A stretch of DNA of 64,000 bases from Dipteronia dyeriana (Eukaryota > Streptophyta > Magnoliopsida > Sapindales > Sapindaceae): positions 28,475,074 to 28,539,073 of the forward strand of contig CM065299.1 in assembly GCA_032871835.1 (NCBI GenBank), written 5' to 3'. Positions 1 through 10,445 of the stretch are shown in pieces. The notes beneath the pieces are model-generated. The model did no database searches, had not been told where the DNA came from, and was given only the letters and a program-made list of their open reading frames with translations. Positions within the stretch are counted from its first letter, which is position 1. Every line of letters begins with the position of its first letter. The translations under genes and the position numbers were made by a program.

Positions 1-557
1 GTTCCTCAATGTACTAGAACTGTAGCTCGTATATGTGGTGTTCATATCATGTAAAACTAGTATCATCCTCCAATTTGGATTTTCTAAACTTGAACATGTA
101 GTTTTTCTCTTAATACAAAATGACATCGGTCTTTAGAAAAAAATTATCATTAGAAAATCAGCTATCAGTATAGCTCTCCGATCAAAAAGTTCATTGTTAT
201 AACTTATAAGTTGTTCAATTCCTTTACTGTTTCCCATTGTTATCTTATTGTATCTTTATGTTGCAAGATTTAGCAAAAGTAAAATTTGATCGTGTAGTAT
301 ATATCTTTTTGGAAATAATGTAGTTGACATGTTTCTTTTGTATAATGATAGTTTTCTTCTCCAGACTAAAATTAGCATCTACCTTGAGCTAATAATAGTT
401 ACCAGCCTCGTTGCGACTTTAGTAGTTTAAAATTCATATCCAGATGTTGGTTAGTGATGGAAAACAAGTTGCTAGATGTCTTCCTGACAGTTTTGTTGAT
501 TCAGTTAAGTTTTATTTAAACATCTTGTAGGCAATTTCATTGTCTTGATTTGGGCAG
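1..557 (+). other. Intron (probable) of the CBL gene
   Basis: No coding exon is visible on either strand. The stretch is AT-rich and ends in a normal 3' splice site (CAG at 555-557) in front of the first recognisable CBL exon. The earlier CBL exons (EF-hands 1-3) must lie left of the window. It contains one member of a direct repeat (185-278) whose other copy is near 3021. Confidence 0.6.
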
Positions 558-1288
558 GTCAAGCAAATGCTTATTGCACTTCTATGTGAATCTGAAATGA
601 AGTTAGCGGATGAAACCATCGAGATAATACTCGATAAGGTAAGTTACCATTGGATCTTAAATTAAATTTTCCGTGGTAGTAGCTAATGCATGTTTCTTCT
701 TGGATACTTTATGAATTTGTTAAATGCCTCAACCCATCCACGCATGTATAGATATTAGACACATACATATGCAAGACTAGTGGAAAATATTGCCATCCAC
801 ACCATTCATAACGAAGATAACTATTTCTAGCACTTTTATGTCATAGTAGAGCTAAAAAAATTCGACTGAAAGAAATTAAAGATTTCCGCTTCACTGTTAA
901 TGGTTGTATGAGACACTGATTTGAGTTTATGGCTGTATATGGCTTTTGCTTTGCAAGTTTATGATTATGCCTATAAGTTATATTAAGTTGTTTTTGTTTT
1001 TTTTCGGATAGACTTTCATTGATGCTGATGTGAACCAAGATGGCAAGATAGACAAATCTGAGTGGCAGGCCTTTGTTTCTAGTAATCCATCATTGTTAAA
1101 GATCATGACCCTTCCGTATTTGAGGTATTTAAAGAGTGTATAGTACGTCTCTTATATTATTATTATGTACTGATCTCGTGTTGCATCTTGTCTGATTGAT
1201 GTCATCTTCGTAATTCAATTGCAGGGACATAACGACTACTTTTCCCAGTTTTGTTTTCAACTCAGAAGTCGATGAGATTGCCACATAA
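558..1288 (+). CDS. CBL: Calcineurin B-like (CBL) calcium sensor, last three exons
   Basis: CBL proteins bind Ca2+ through EF-hands and recruit CIPK kinases, often at the plasma membrane or tonoplast. Three exons are visible: 558-638, 1012-1124 and 1225-1288, stop TAA at 1286-1288. All junctions follow GT-AG, and the reading frame is continuous across them (an AGG arginine codon is split by the last intron). The first exon starts [16 protein letters not shown], the usual segment after EF-hand 3. The second holds a canonical fourth EF-hand loop ([12 protein letters not shown]) followed by [13 protein letters not shown]. The last encodes [15 protein letters not shown], the FPSF motif that is phosphorylated by CIPKs in known CBLs. 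The 5' two thirds of the gene is outside the window, so the CBL subgroup (4, 8 or 10 type) is unresolved. No frame damage is seen; it looks functional. Confidence 0.9.
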
Positions 1289-1652
1289 ACTAAACAGGAA
1301 TTAGGTTAGGAATTAGTGTGAAAAACTTTTGTTTTTTGTTTTTTGTTTTTTTTTTTAATTCTTGAGATTGGCTAGTGAAGATGGGAGCGGTGCTTTGATG
1401 TAAAAGACCCGAGTATAATCAGTTTTTGAGTATGCTCAAGTCCTGTCAACTATGAAGCTCAGTCAACCCAGTTACATTTTCTAGTTATTTCTCGCATGTT
1501 ATAGTGTAATTTTTTGATTTGACTAGATTTTTATCTTTTTTTTTATTATTACCTGCATTGATTTGAATGGAAATGATTTTTCCACGACCCATGATGGTGT
1601 TCAAATGTAAAAATGTGTATATCTATGTTCTACGACTGTTTTCATATATGTG

Positions 1653-1662
1653 AATAAATAAA
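1653..1662 (+). terminator. Candidate polyadenylation signal of the CBL gene
   Basis: AATAAATAAA lies about 365 bp past the CBL stop codon, after a T-rich 3' UTR. This position suits a plant near-upstream element. No transcript evidence is available. Confidence 0.4.
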
Positions 1663-2249
1663 AGCCTTTTTTGTTTTCAATGATCAATCTACCATAAATG
1701 ATCTTCAAATGTCTTCAATAAAATTGGCATGCAAATTTTATGGATTATATTTAAGTGGTCGTTTTAGCTCTGATTCATCCTTAATTTATTGTTAAAGAGA
1801 ATTGTCTTTAATTCGTAAAGTAGAACAAAATATAGGCTTTATTTGTGATGAGAATCATCCAACAAATTGATTTTTTTTCATTGCTTTACTAAATGTATGA
1901 TGATTATAGTTAATAAAGTGAAATTTGATACTTGTTTAATAATTATAGTGACTGGCGTGGACAGGTAATGAGTATTTTGATATATTTCTTATTAAATTAT
2001 AATGTTTTTTTATTAAAATATGTGTAGAAATTCCAATTGGGTGGGGGTTCGAGTCGCCACTGAATGTGTATGTGGTATAAAAAAAACATAGTTAATGGAT
2101 AGTATTGAAATAGATTATTTTTAAAAATGTTTTATTTTTGTTTTTATTTTTAAAATCTGATACGGTGATACCGAAGAAATCGGACCATCAATATCTGCGG
2201 CCGAACATATGCTCTCGCAATACATCACATATGCTCCCAAAATTCATCG
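1663..2249. other. AT-rich intergenic DNA, nothing recognised
   Basis: No coding frame, RNA gene or clear repeat end was found on either strand. Confidence 0.5.
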
Positions 2250-2415
2250 ACAAAGTTCATCCGCACATGAAGGTAAATGGGCGTCACCAAGTTCTATTTT
2301 TGTAAATTCTTCAACACATGAAGGCAAGTGCCTATAGTGGGAGTCATATCTTTGTAAATTCATCCACCCATGAAGGTAAGTGCCTATGGTGGGACTTGCA
2401 ATGTTTTATATTTGT
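2250..2415 (+). repeat. Three tandem ~52-60-bp units
   Basis: Units start near 2250, 2304 and 2356. They share the core TTCATCC-CACATGAAGGTAAG, then GTGGGA, and end in TTTGTAAA. Divergence between units is moderate. Confidence 0.65.
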
Positions 2416-2429
2416 AAACCCTTAAAATT

Positions 2430-2625
2430 GGAATCTGATTATACCATTAACTATTATGAATTGGATTCAAATCACCTATTAAAAATGGTGTCCAAATTTA
2501 TGTATAACCAATCAAATTGGGTCATTTGTATATCACTATCCAATTGGTTGGTTAGACACAAATTAAGATTTTATTTTTTGACCGGTGATTTGAATCCGAA
2601 TTAGATTTATAGCATTACCATCATA
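2430..2625. mobile_element. Small foldback MITE
   Basis: GGATTCAAATCACC on the left (about 2462) is matched in inverted orientation by GGTGATTTGAATCC on the right (about 2583). An inner inverted pair around ACCAATCAAATTGG and CCAATTGGTTGGTTAG gives a near-complete hairpin. No coding capacity. No superfamily is assigned because a target duplication is not clear. Confidence 0.55.
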
Positions 2626-3219
2626 AATTTAATTTTTCTTTTTCACCTAATGACCTTTATTTTTTATTTTTGAAATATCACAATAAATTTTAACACCAAA
2701 CAGATCAAGAGTCTGCCGAATTAAAATCATGATATTGTTATCTTTAAATCTTACAAAATATCAGTTAAAATTAAAATTTGTTGATGATCACGTGTAGACA
2801 GCAGACTTTAGATATGCTCACGGACATAGGTGGGCCAAAATGTTTTACCCTTTTAGCCATGTTTTGTGTGGCTGTTGAGTGTAGGCCGTAGCACACCTTT
2901 GGTTTGGCATTTGCTTGGGCTCATTCATAGTGCTTCTCTAGTACTCGTGTCATAGGCTCATAGCACTCTGGCATTGTGTGTACTTTATGCATTACTCACA
3001 CAAATGCGCACACACACTTCAAAAATTTCATTGTTATAAGTTGTTCAATTCCTTTTATGTTTCCCATTGTTATCTTATTGGATCTTTATGTTGTTGCAAC
3101 TTGCAAGACTCAGCAAAATATTATTTATTTTTTTGACAAAATTTATTAATTTGGGACCATATTTTTTTTTTTATAAGTTTTCACTATCGGTAGGATTCAA
3201 ACCGCTGAGTTGAGATATC
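2626..3219. other. Intergenic DNA, no gene seen
   Basis: The stretch is AT-rich apart from a short GC-richer part around 2830-2990 and includes the second copy of the 95-bp direct repeat. No coding frame is convincing. Confidence 0.45.
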
Positions 3220-3530
3220 TTTAACCATTTTGAATTTGACTAACAACAAGGTTCTTGGGAATTTTCCAAACCCAGTGGGTTCAAGTTGCATGATCGATTC
3301 ACTGCATTTAGGCAACAAAAGTTTCACACTTTCACCGGACAGTTGCCTTTTGTCTCTGAATCAGTGCACGCAACTGACAGTTATTGATCTTGGAAATAGT
3401 AAATTTTCTGGGACAATACCAGCATGGATAGGTGACAGCCTACGGGAATCAGTTCCATGGAAGCCTCCCTGTACAACTCTGCAATCTAGGAAAAGTTCAA
3501 GTTTTGGTACTCATGGAAAAGCTGTGCCGG
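3220..3530 (+). pseudogene. LRR receptor-like protein fragment
   Basis: The frame reads as part of an extracellular leucine-rich-repeat array of the plant RLP/RLK type: CTQLTVIDLGNSKFSGTIPA followed by WIGDSL is a classic LRR of the LxxLxLxxNxFSGxIP form. After about 3435 the match continues in another frame (NQFHGSLPVQLCNLGKVQVL), so there is a frameshift. Only about 100 residues remain, with no signal peptide, membrane segment or kinase. RLPs are cell-surface receptors of immunity and development, but this fragment cannot work. It directly abuts a LINE-derived segment at about 3535. Confidence 0.75.
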
Positions 3531-3534
3531 AGTA

Positions 3535-3860
3535 AGGATGTGGGCGGGACCTCTCTCTTTTTAATAAAGCCTTATTGGCTAAGCAGATCTTTGGCGGCGA
3601 AAGTGCTTAAACATTGCTATTTCCCTAGGCTTCGTGTTGCAGGCTCTGCTTCCTTCCTTCGGCGTAGCTTTATGTGGGCCCAGGGCCAAGTACTTTGAAA
3701 GTGTTTTGGGGGTTGCTGCTAAAAAAGCAGCTCATGGTCTTGCCAGGTATGGTCTGTCCATTGAGGGTGATTTGTTCTGGAATCTGGATGGAGGAAATTC
3801 CTCCCGTTGTTTCCCAGGCTGTTTTGGGTGATTACCCAGAGCTGCAGTTTTCTTAGCCTT
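3535..3860 (+). pseudogene. LINE (L1-type) 3' fragment: RT C-terminus joined to RNase H tail
   Basis: The segment at 3560-3700 resembles the end of plant L1 reverse transcriptase: SLAAKVLKHCYFPR followed by FMWAQGQVL corresponds to the common SLVARVLKxxYFP...WRSxxWGR block. The text then jumps to AHGLARYGLSIEGDLFW plus EEIPPVVSQAVLGDY, which matches the end of the LINE RNase H domain. The intervening domain is missing, so there is an internal deletion. Several frameshifts separate the parts. No poly-A tail or clear target duplication was found. Confidence 0.7.
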
Positions 3861-3875
3861 TTATAGGATTGCCTT

Positions 3876-3988
3876 TTTTAATTAATGTACCAAAATATAA
3901 TAGTTTAGCCATTAAAACAAGATAGAAACTAATATTAAAGGTTATTAAAAAAAATACATTAATGTACCAAAATATAATAGTTTAGTCT
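3876..3988 (+). repeat. 28-bp direct repeat, 77 bp apart
   Basis: The string ATTAATGTACCAAAATATAA continuing into TAGTTTAG occurs at about 3881 and again at about 3958. It lies just after the LINE fragment and could be a tandem duplication. Confidence 0.65.
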
Positions 3989-4652
3989 TTAAGGTAATGA
4001 CATAAAATAATAATAATAATAATCATCGTATTAACTTTGAGAATTAAAATGGAACTTCATTCGATTTTAATTAAATTTATATACGAGCTACGCTGCTAAG
4101 AACCCCGTTCTATTTTCACTTGATCCTTGAAATTGGAAATGGAATATCACCTTGATCTCTTTCTCCTTTATAGGAGGAAGACCAATATAAATTTATTTGC
4201 GATTTCCATTTAAATATACATAATTAAAGAATTTTTGAGAAAATGACATTTCATCTTGTTTTATAAATGAAATATCTCTTTCAATAGTTGCTTAATCGAA
4301 GAATTTGTAAGAAAATATCATTGTATCATTAATATATTTAAAAAACGATTATTATACACATATAATTTAAATTTATAATACTCATGTCAAACCAAATTAA
4401 CTTAAAAATATTTGTGAATAAATTTAAATAACAAATGAGTGAAATATATTTATCAAAACTATAGTAACAACCTAGCTAAATAATAGATATATAATAACAC
4501 AAACTTGAATAATAAAATTAAAATATTTATCAATTTATAATCTCAAACCTAAAATCTTGGAAGTTCATAAAAATAATCTTAACGGTCAAATAGAAAAATC
4601 GAAAAACTACGATCAAACAAACTATGTTAACTACTATATAATTCTGCAATCC
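3989..4652. other. AT-rich intergenic DNA, nothing recognised
   Basis: Very AT-rich on both strands, with no coding frame of note and no clear repeat boundary. Confidence 0.5.
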
Positions 4653-5353
4653 AGACTAAAGACATTGTGTTTGGTAAAATCGTGGAGAAATATTTTTAGT
4701 CACTTTTAGTTTCTCCCAACTGAGTTTTTGAGAAGCAACAAATGCATACTTTTGGATTTTGGCTTTTGCTTTTAGAAAACGTGCTACAGTGATATTAAAT
4801 GAAATTTTACCACCTTTCCAATTTTGTCCTTACGTTTAAGGAAATTTACTAAAAAAAATTGGGTTTACATTGTTGTACAAAAAAATTGTTGTCATAACTG
4901 TATAAAAAAATGGGGCTAATTAATTCAATAAAATATAATAAAAAAAGAAATAAAGAAATAAAGAAATAAAGTAGAATAAAAAAAAGAAATAAAGAAATAA
5001 AGAAATGAGACTAATTAATTCAATAAAGTAGAATAAAAAATGTGGCTAATTAATTCAATAAAGTATCATAATTATATAACACTAAACACTAAACACAAAT
5101 AAACAAGAAAAATACAAAGTATAACACATTAGCACCATTTAGATGTCTATGTCCTTTTAATATTACACACTCACGACACTTTTTACTTCAGTTTACCAAA
5201 CACATTGAAATTGCTTTTAGTTATCACAGCACTTTTGAAAATCAGTTTACCAAACATTCAGCTGATTCTTCCCACAATAATTCTAAAAGCAATTACCCCC
5301 ACAACAATTCCAAAAACACTTATCTTCACAACACAACAATGCCAAATTGGGTC
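4653..5353 (+). mobile_element. MITE family copy A
   Basis: Non-coding element with imperfect inverted termini. Its left part (AGACATTGTGTTTGGTAAAA, then GTTTTTGAGAAG, CTTTTAGAAAACGTGCTA and GAAATTTTACCA) matches the reverse complement of 49890-50828 over several hundred bases. Its right end (AATGCCAAATTGGGTC) is the inverted form of the family terminus. The centre holds a degenerate GAAATAAA tandem repeat (about 4935-5010). The left tip looks truncated relative to copy B. Confidence 0.7.
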
Positions 5354-5874
5354 TTCATGTAAAGTTAAATGAGTAATTACAAAATGATGTTATTTCCTTT
5401 TAGTTTTAATTTCTTTTAAATTTTCAAATATTTAATTTTGATAAATCTTTGGATTGAATTCCAATGATTGAAAATTAGTCTTGTAACTATATTGTAAATG
5501 TATAGTTGTTGAATTCATACATAGATTAGATTAAGAAATAATGTATGAAATCATAAAAAATTAAAATACTAAAAGGGGTTGATTTTGTCTTGACAAAATA
5601 AATAACTAAATAGGGAAGAAATTAATTTATCAATAAAATAGGGGGCAAGTTAAAATTATCATTTACATATTATAATATCATAATATAAACATAAGTAAAA
5701 GTTTGTAAAAAAATAAATAGTAACTTTTCAGTGCAAGATTTTCCGTACGAGATCGTCAATTGCTATAGGTAGTTATTGGATTGTTACGTCAATTGCTATA
5801 TGTAGTTATTGGATTACTACCGGTACTTTTTTGATTACCACTAATAGAAATCTAAAAACTACCGGTAGCAATTG
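5354..5874. other. Intergenic DNA up to the copia element
   Basis: No gene. A short duplicated phrase (GTCAATTGCTATA, then GTAGTTATTGGATT) occurs twice at about 5755-5815. Confidence 0.5.
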
Positions 5875-6508
5875 TGTTAGGAATGTCAAAAGCAGTTACA
5901 ATCAGTTAAACGAGCAATTAGATGTCAAAGCAAACAATAGTCAGGTGTCAAGAAAGTAATTAGGTGTCAAGCAACACCAACACTGGTCATCAGGTGTCAA
6001 GCAATAGCAACACTGGTCATCAGGTGTCAAGCAAACAAGAAATTAGTCATCAGGTGTCAAACTGATGTTCACACTAAAGCAAGCTCAGCACAAGTCTCAG
6101 CTCAAGTAAATCAAGAGAAAGTAATCATCATCAAGTCACAGCTCAAGTCAATCAGAGGAAGTAATCATCACCAAGGGCTTAGATCACATCTGGACAACAT
6201 CAGATGATCAAGCTTCTAGAAGAATGGAGGATAGTTTTTGGTGGGAAATTCTGTTACAGTTGTAACAGAATTGATAGATGGCATTCTTATCCAACACGTT
6301 ATCTTTTCAAATCTTCTTCCACTTGTATGCAGTATATAAACGAGCTTGAGCTTACAAAATCATTAATGAAAATACATTCTCAGAATTACCTTTTCTTATT
6401 TTTCTTCTTTTTCTTCATGCTCTGTTTTTCATTTCTTTCGTTTCTAAGAAACATTTTGTCAAACACATAAGCTTATTTTCTTCTATCAAACACAGTTTGC
6501 ATTTTACA
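5875..6508 (+). repeat. 5' LTR of the outer copia element
   Basis: 634 bp, TG...CA ends. The U3 part holds five or more dispersed copies of CAGGTGTCAA. A TATA box (TATATAAA, about 6333-6340) marks a plausible promoter. Compared by eye with the 3' LTR it is roughly 93% identical, with small indels such as an extra TTCTTTTTC near its end. Confidence 0.9.
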
Positions 6509-6521
6509 TGGTATCAGATCC
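6509..6521 (+). promoter_or_regulatory. Primer-binding site (initiator Met-tRNA type)
   Basis: TGGTATCAGATCC directly follows the LTR. It matches the usual plant copia PBS TGGTATCAGAGC with one change. Confidence 0.85.
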
Positions 6522-6540
6522 TTGAAAGTACTAGCGTTCA

Positions 6541-7577
6541 TGGCTTCATTTCTCGGATCACAAACAGTGCATGAAGAAGAAGAAACCACTGGTCTGCGGT
6601 TAGGTGGCTTCTCTTCACTAGCCAAATCGATGCACTTCAACCTTCAAGTTAAGCTTGACAACGATAATTACATTCAATGGAAAGCTCGGGTATTACCTGT
6701 AATTAGAGCTTTTCAGTTATAAGATTTCATCTTAAATCCAAAATCTATGCCATCTAAATACATAGAACTTCAAACTTCTGATGATGCGAAAAAATAATTG
6801 ATCATAAACAAAGAATATAATGCTTGGCAGAGGTCTAATCAACTCCTTTTAAGTTGGCTATTTTCATCAATTAGTCAAAGTGTTACAGGCCAAGTCATTG
6901 ATTGCATGAATTCGTATGAAGTTTGGCACACTCTTGAATTGTTGTTCTCACAACAATCGTTAGCTAAGGTTTTCCAGCTCAAGCATTTGTTCTAAAATTG
7001 TAAGAAATGAGCTAGTATGATTACATATTTTGTTCTTAAAGTAAAAACAATTGGTGATAGTCTAGAGGGAGCTGGCCAAGTTGTGAGTGAAAATGATCTC
7101 ATTTTGAGTGTCTTATATGGTGTCGGTCACTCGTACGATTCAGTTGTCACAGTCATTACTTCACAGAGAAACTCAATATCTTTTCAAGAAGCTCAATATT
7201 TGCTTCTTAATCATCAACAAAGAATAGCTCAACTAAGTACTAGTGAGCAGCTTGATATGTCTAATGCAAGTGCAAATTTTATAACTAGATACAATCAAAA
7301 CGATAAAAGAAACCAAAGAGGTGGGTCATGTAACTATAATACAAATGTACGAGCTAGTAACAGAGGAAGAAATAGGGGCAGAGGTCGATGGAGCAACAAT
7401 AATAGGTCGATATGTCAAGTGTGTGTGGGAAAACTGGTCATGTTGCCTTGCATTGCTACCATCGTTTTGACAACATTTTCTAGGGAAATCAGAATGGAGG
7501 GGGATATGTTCATTTACAAAATCAAGTTCAGAATTCAAGTTCTAAACCTCTATTCAACAACAACACACCAGCTTTAG
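6541..7577 (+). pseudogene. Copia gag (UBN2-type) with zinc knuckle, broken
   Basis: Gag would form the virus-like particle that packages the RNA. The frame starts at ATG 6541 (MASFLGSQTVHEEEE), then shows the copia capsid signatures LDNDNYIQWKARVLPVIRA and NAWQRSNQLLLSWLFSSIS. Later parts (ENDLILSVLYGVGHSYDS) match the gag C-terminal half. An RG-rich stretch (RGRNRGRGRW) leads to a damaged CCHC knuckle at about 7412-7460 (CQVC, then GK...GH... split by a frameshift). Stops occur at about 6721, 6795 and 6993. Confidence 0.85.
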
Positions 7578-7639
7578 CAAACATCCCACACCAAGCCAAT
7601 TTCCATCAGTCTACTGCTTACTTTGTAACTCATGAAACA

Positions 7640-8424
7640 GTGTGTGATCCAAATTGGTATGCTGACAGTGGTGCCACAAATCACGTAACATCAGACTTGT
7701 CGAATTTTTCTTCTTACTCAGATTATCAAGTAGTTGGCAAGCTTACAATAGGTAATGGTCACCAATTTCACATCTCACATATTGGTAACACTTATATTCC
7801 TTCTCTTAAAACAACTGCAAAAGTATTGAAATTAGATCATATGATTTGTGTGCCTGACATTGCAAAAAATCTACTAAGCATATCAAGGTTTACTCATGAT
7901 AATAATGTTTATGCTGAAATTGATTGCAATTCATGTGTTTTAAAGGACAAAACTACCAAGGAGGTTCTTCTCCAAGGCAAGCTTGAGAATGGTCTCTACA
8001 AGCTAAATTTGAATTGCAATATTCGACCAAAAGAGTCTAAGAATAAGCATTGTAATGCCTTTTCAATTTTGAAAAATAACACTTTCAATTCATCATGTAA
8101 ATATGTTTTCAAAGCTAAATATTCTTGTAATAAAGCTCACTTAAATGAAAATATGTGGCACTTGAAGCTTAGACATCCAACTCCATTGATATTAAGAAAA
8201 GTGTTAAATAGTCTACACTTGAGATATAATGTTTCACTACTTTTGTTTGTGATGCTTGTAAAATGGGTAAATCCCATCAACTACCTTTTCAAACTTCAAG
8301 TTATAGAGTTTATAAGCCTCTTGAACTGATTTTTACAGACGTTGGGGACCTTCACCTATCCCGTCACTAGAAGGTTTTTGATATTATGTAATTTTTGTAG
8401 ATTCCTACTTAAGATTCAGCTGGA
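7640..8424 (+). pseudogene. Copia protease and integrase N-terminus
   Basis: The protease active site is intact in sequence: WYADSGATNHVTSDLSNF contains the DSGA aspartic motif. The downstream flap-like part reads LTIGNGHQFHISHIGNTYI. The GAG-pre-integrase region follows (NMWHLKLRHPTP, a degraded HLRLGHP zinc-binding motif) and continues after a frameshift as CDACKMGKSHQLPF-like text near 8250. The frame reaches the beginning of the integrase core (FSWMY) where it is cut by the inner element at 8429. Confidence 0.85.
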
Positions 8425-8429
8425 TGTAT

Positions 8430-8982
8430 TGTTGGAAAAAATTCCATCATATGGGGCCACACATGTGAACATTAAATGTGTTGTGCTATCTTTTGGTTAA
8501 GCCTAAATTAAAGTGATCTAATTAAGATATAAAGCATTAAGGCTTAAGGGTATAATTGTCATGGAATTAATGTGTAGATACCAGAATACTATTTCTAATT
8601 TGTTGAGGGGCCGAATTAGAAATAGCCAATATATAATAATTTGATTATTATATATATTTAGGGTTATGGTCCCCAAATTACACGAGACTTTACGTTTATC
8701 TGTATCCTATCAACAGAGCATCAAGAACACGGTAGGGTTCATAGAGATCGTGTTAATTTGGAATATCACAACCCATTCACAAATCTCCAGCGATGGATTC
8801 AGGTACGCTTCCGCTTTCTAGATTCAACTTTCTCTTGAATTGATATGGGTTTATGTTATGATTGTTTAGGGCTTAATTAAATATGTATAGAAACATGTTT
8901 AGGTTAAACATTCAGATTAATTTTGTACCTAAGCATGTTATGGTTTTATGTTAATGGTTTTGTGTTAATCGAAAACCTAACA
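8430..8982 (+). repeat. 5' LTR of the inner copia element
   Basis: 553 bp with TG...CA ends. An inverted pair around AATAGCCAATATATAATAAT and a TATATATATTTA block near 8640-8662 could hold the core promoter. Confidence 0.93.
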
Positions 8983-8984
8983 AG

Positions 8985-8997
8985 TAGTATCAGAGCC
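8985..8997 (+). promoter_or_regulatory. Primer-binding site of the inner copia
   Basis: TAGTATCAGAGCC lies two bases after the LTR and matches the copia initiator-tRNA PBS with one difference. Confidence 0.8.
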
Positions 8998-9194
8998 ACC
9001 CATAATTGATTCTTGAGGATTTCAGTTTTATTGATTAATTTATGTGTTGAATTCATAAACAAAATATTATGTGTTGAATCCATAGATTATTTGGGTTTTG
9101 ATTTTCGTTTATGAATTTTGTTGAATTTTGTTGTTTTGGATTCGGTTTTGTTTGATCACGTATATGAATAAATAAATAAATAAATAAAAAAAAC

Positions 9195-9500
9195 TGGAAA
9201 AATTTGGTCGATGGGTTTTATCAACCCAGACACCAGACCCGTGACCTCACCAAGGTTGATGGGTTTTCGGTGGGATTTTGCCCCAAATTCGTGTCTTTTC
9301 CGGCAAGAACCCGTGCGATTGGTGGCGAGGAGGAGATCGCTGGTCCAGATCGAGCCGAGATCGCGCCCCGTCGATCGGTTCTTGGTCTCCGGTCTCCGGT
9401 CTCCGGTCGTCGCCCGTCTACCATCGACAGCTACTTCGCCGTTCGTCGTTGCCTCCAGGCGATGACGTGGTGGCCTTGATGTGGTGAGCGGCGTGGAACT
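9195..9500. other. GC-rich island in the inner copia leader
   Basis: A sharply GC- and CpG-rich patch in otherwise AT-rich DNA, with the hexamer TCTCCGG repeated three times (about 9395-9414). Open frames exist on both strands but the sequence reads as low-complexity Arg/Ser/Pro-rich text on each, so I do not call a gene. It may be a captured host leader segment or a regulatory part of the element. Confidence 0.55.
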
Positions 9501-9539
9501 AGGGTTTACAGTCCTTGATTTGCTCAGGCCCCTCTTTTG

Positions 9540-9870
9540 AAAATTTGAAATTATTAAGGGACTATTTTGCAAATTATTTGGGCAATTGTGTGATTTTGAT
9601 AAAGTTTCGGGGTCAGTTTATAATTTCATAAACTTAGAGATCCTGTATGCAATTACGAAAGAGTTTTTGGGGCAGATATATAATTATTGAAAAGTTACGG
9701 GGTCATTTTGTAATTTTTAAAAGTTTTGGGGCCAAAATTTAATTATTACAAATTACTGTGTCAGTTTTTTATTTTGACAAAATAGAGGGGTCTATTTGTA
9801 ATTACTGAAACTTGAGGGGCCTTTCTGTAATTTTACAAAATCAAGGGCAGTTTTGTAATTTTGATAAAAT
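9540..9870 (+). repeat. Degenerate ~35-bp repeats in the leader
   Basis: About nine irregular units, each with a G-run (GGGGTC or GGGGCC), then TTTTGTAATT and AAAA, follow one another between the GC-rich island and gag. Spacing is roughly 30-40 bp. Confidence 0.65.
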
Positions 9871-10445
9871 AAAATAAATTATTTATTATTTATTTTTTTA
9901 TTTTTATTTTATTTTTAAGGATCAACTCAAATTCAAATATTTGGTGGTATACCTTTTATGGTTAAATAAAGTAATCCATCATTCTAAATGGGCTAATTGA
10001 AATTAGATGTCACCAAAGCGACATCTCTTGTGTAGATTGTTCATGAGGGATGTTGGATATTCATGTGTGTGTAAATTCATGCGAGTATTTACCGGCTCAA
10101 AGGAAGGTTAATACTTGACCGAATTACACACACACCAGTGGTGATAAATATGTGACGATTATAAGGTTTGACATGTGAATAATAAGTCGATCCAAAGATA
10201 GATTTATTATTTGACATTAATTATTGTCAATGTTTGATCGCTACAACAAGAGTACCACTTACAATTAATATTATTGTCCAAAGACTTGATATTAATGTTG
10301 TGCTAGGTATCTTGATATGGGACTTACCATTATTTGAATTTGTTGATCATTGTATTTGGTTATTAATGTGAGCATGTTTGTGTGTTTGTTTTGTTCTCTT
10401 TCAAGCTAATGTTTTACTATATCTACTAATACCAACTATATACCC

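Larger units (their letters stand above)
185..3118 (+). repeat. Pair of ~95-bp direct repeats flanking the CBL 3' exons
   Basis: The segment at about 185-278 (ATTGTTATAA, TTGTTCAATTCC, TTTCCCATTGTTATCTTATT, ATCTTTATGTTG) recurs at about 3021-3118 in the same order and orientation. The second copy has a short internal insertion. The coordinates given span both copies; the DNA between them includes the CBL exons. This is most simply a local duplication. Confidence 0.7.

Noticed and set aside
9156..9572. Overlapping open frames in the GC-rich leader of the inner copia
   Set aside because: Open on both strands and in several frames, with low-complexity Arg/Ser/Pro composition and no domain.
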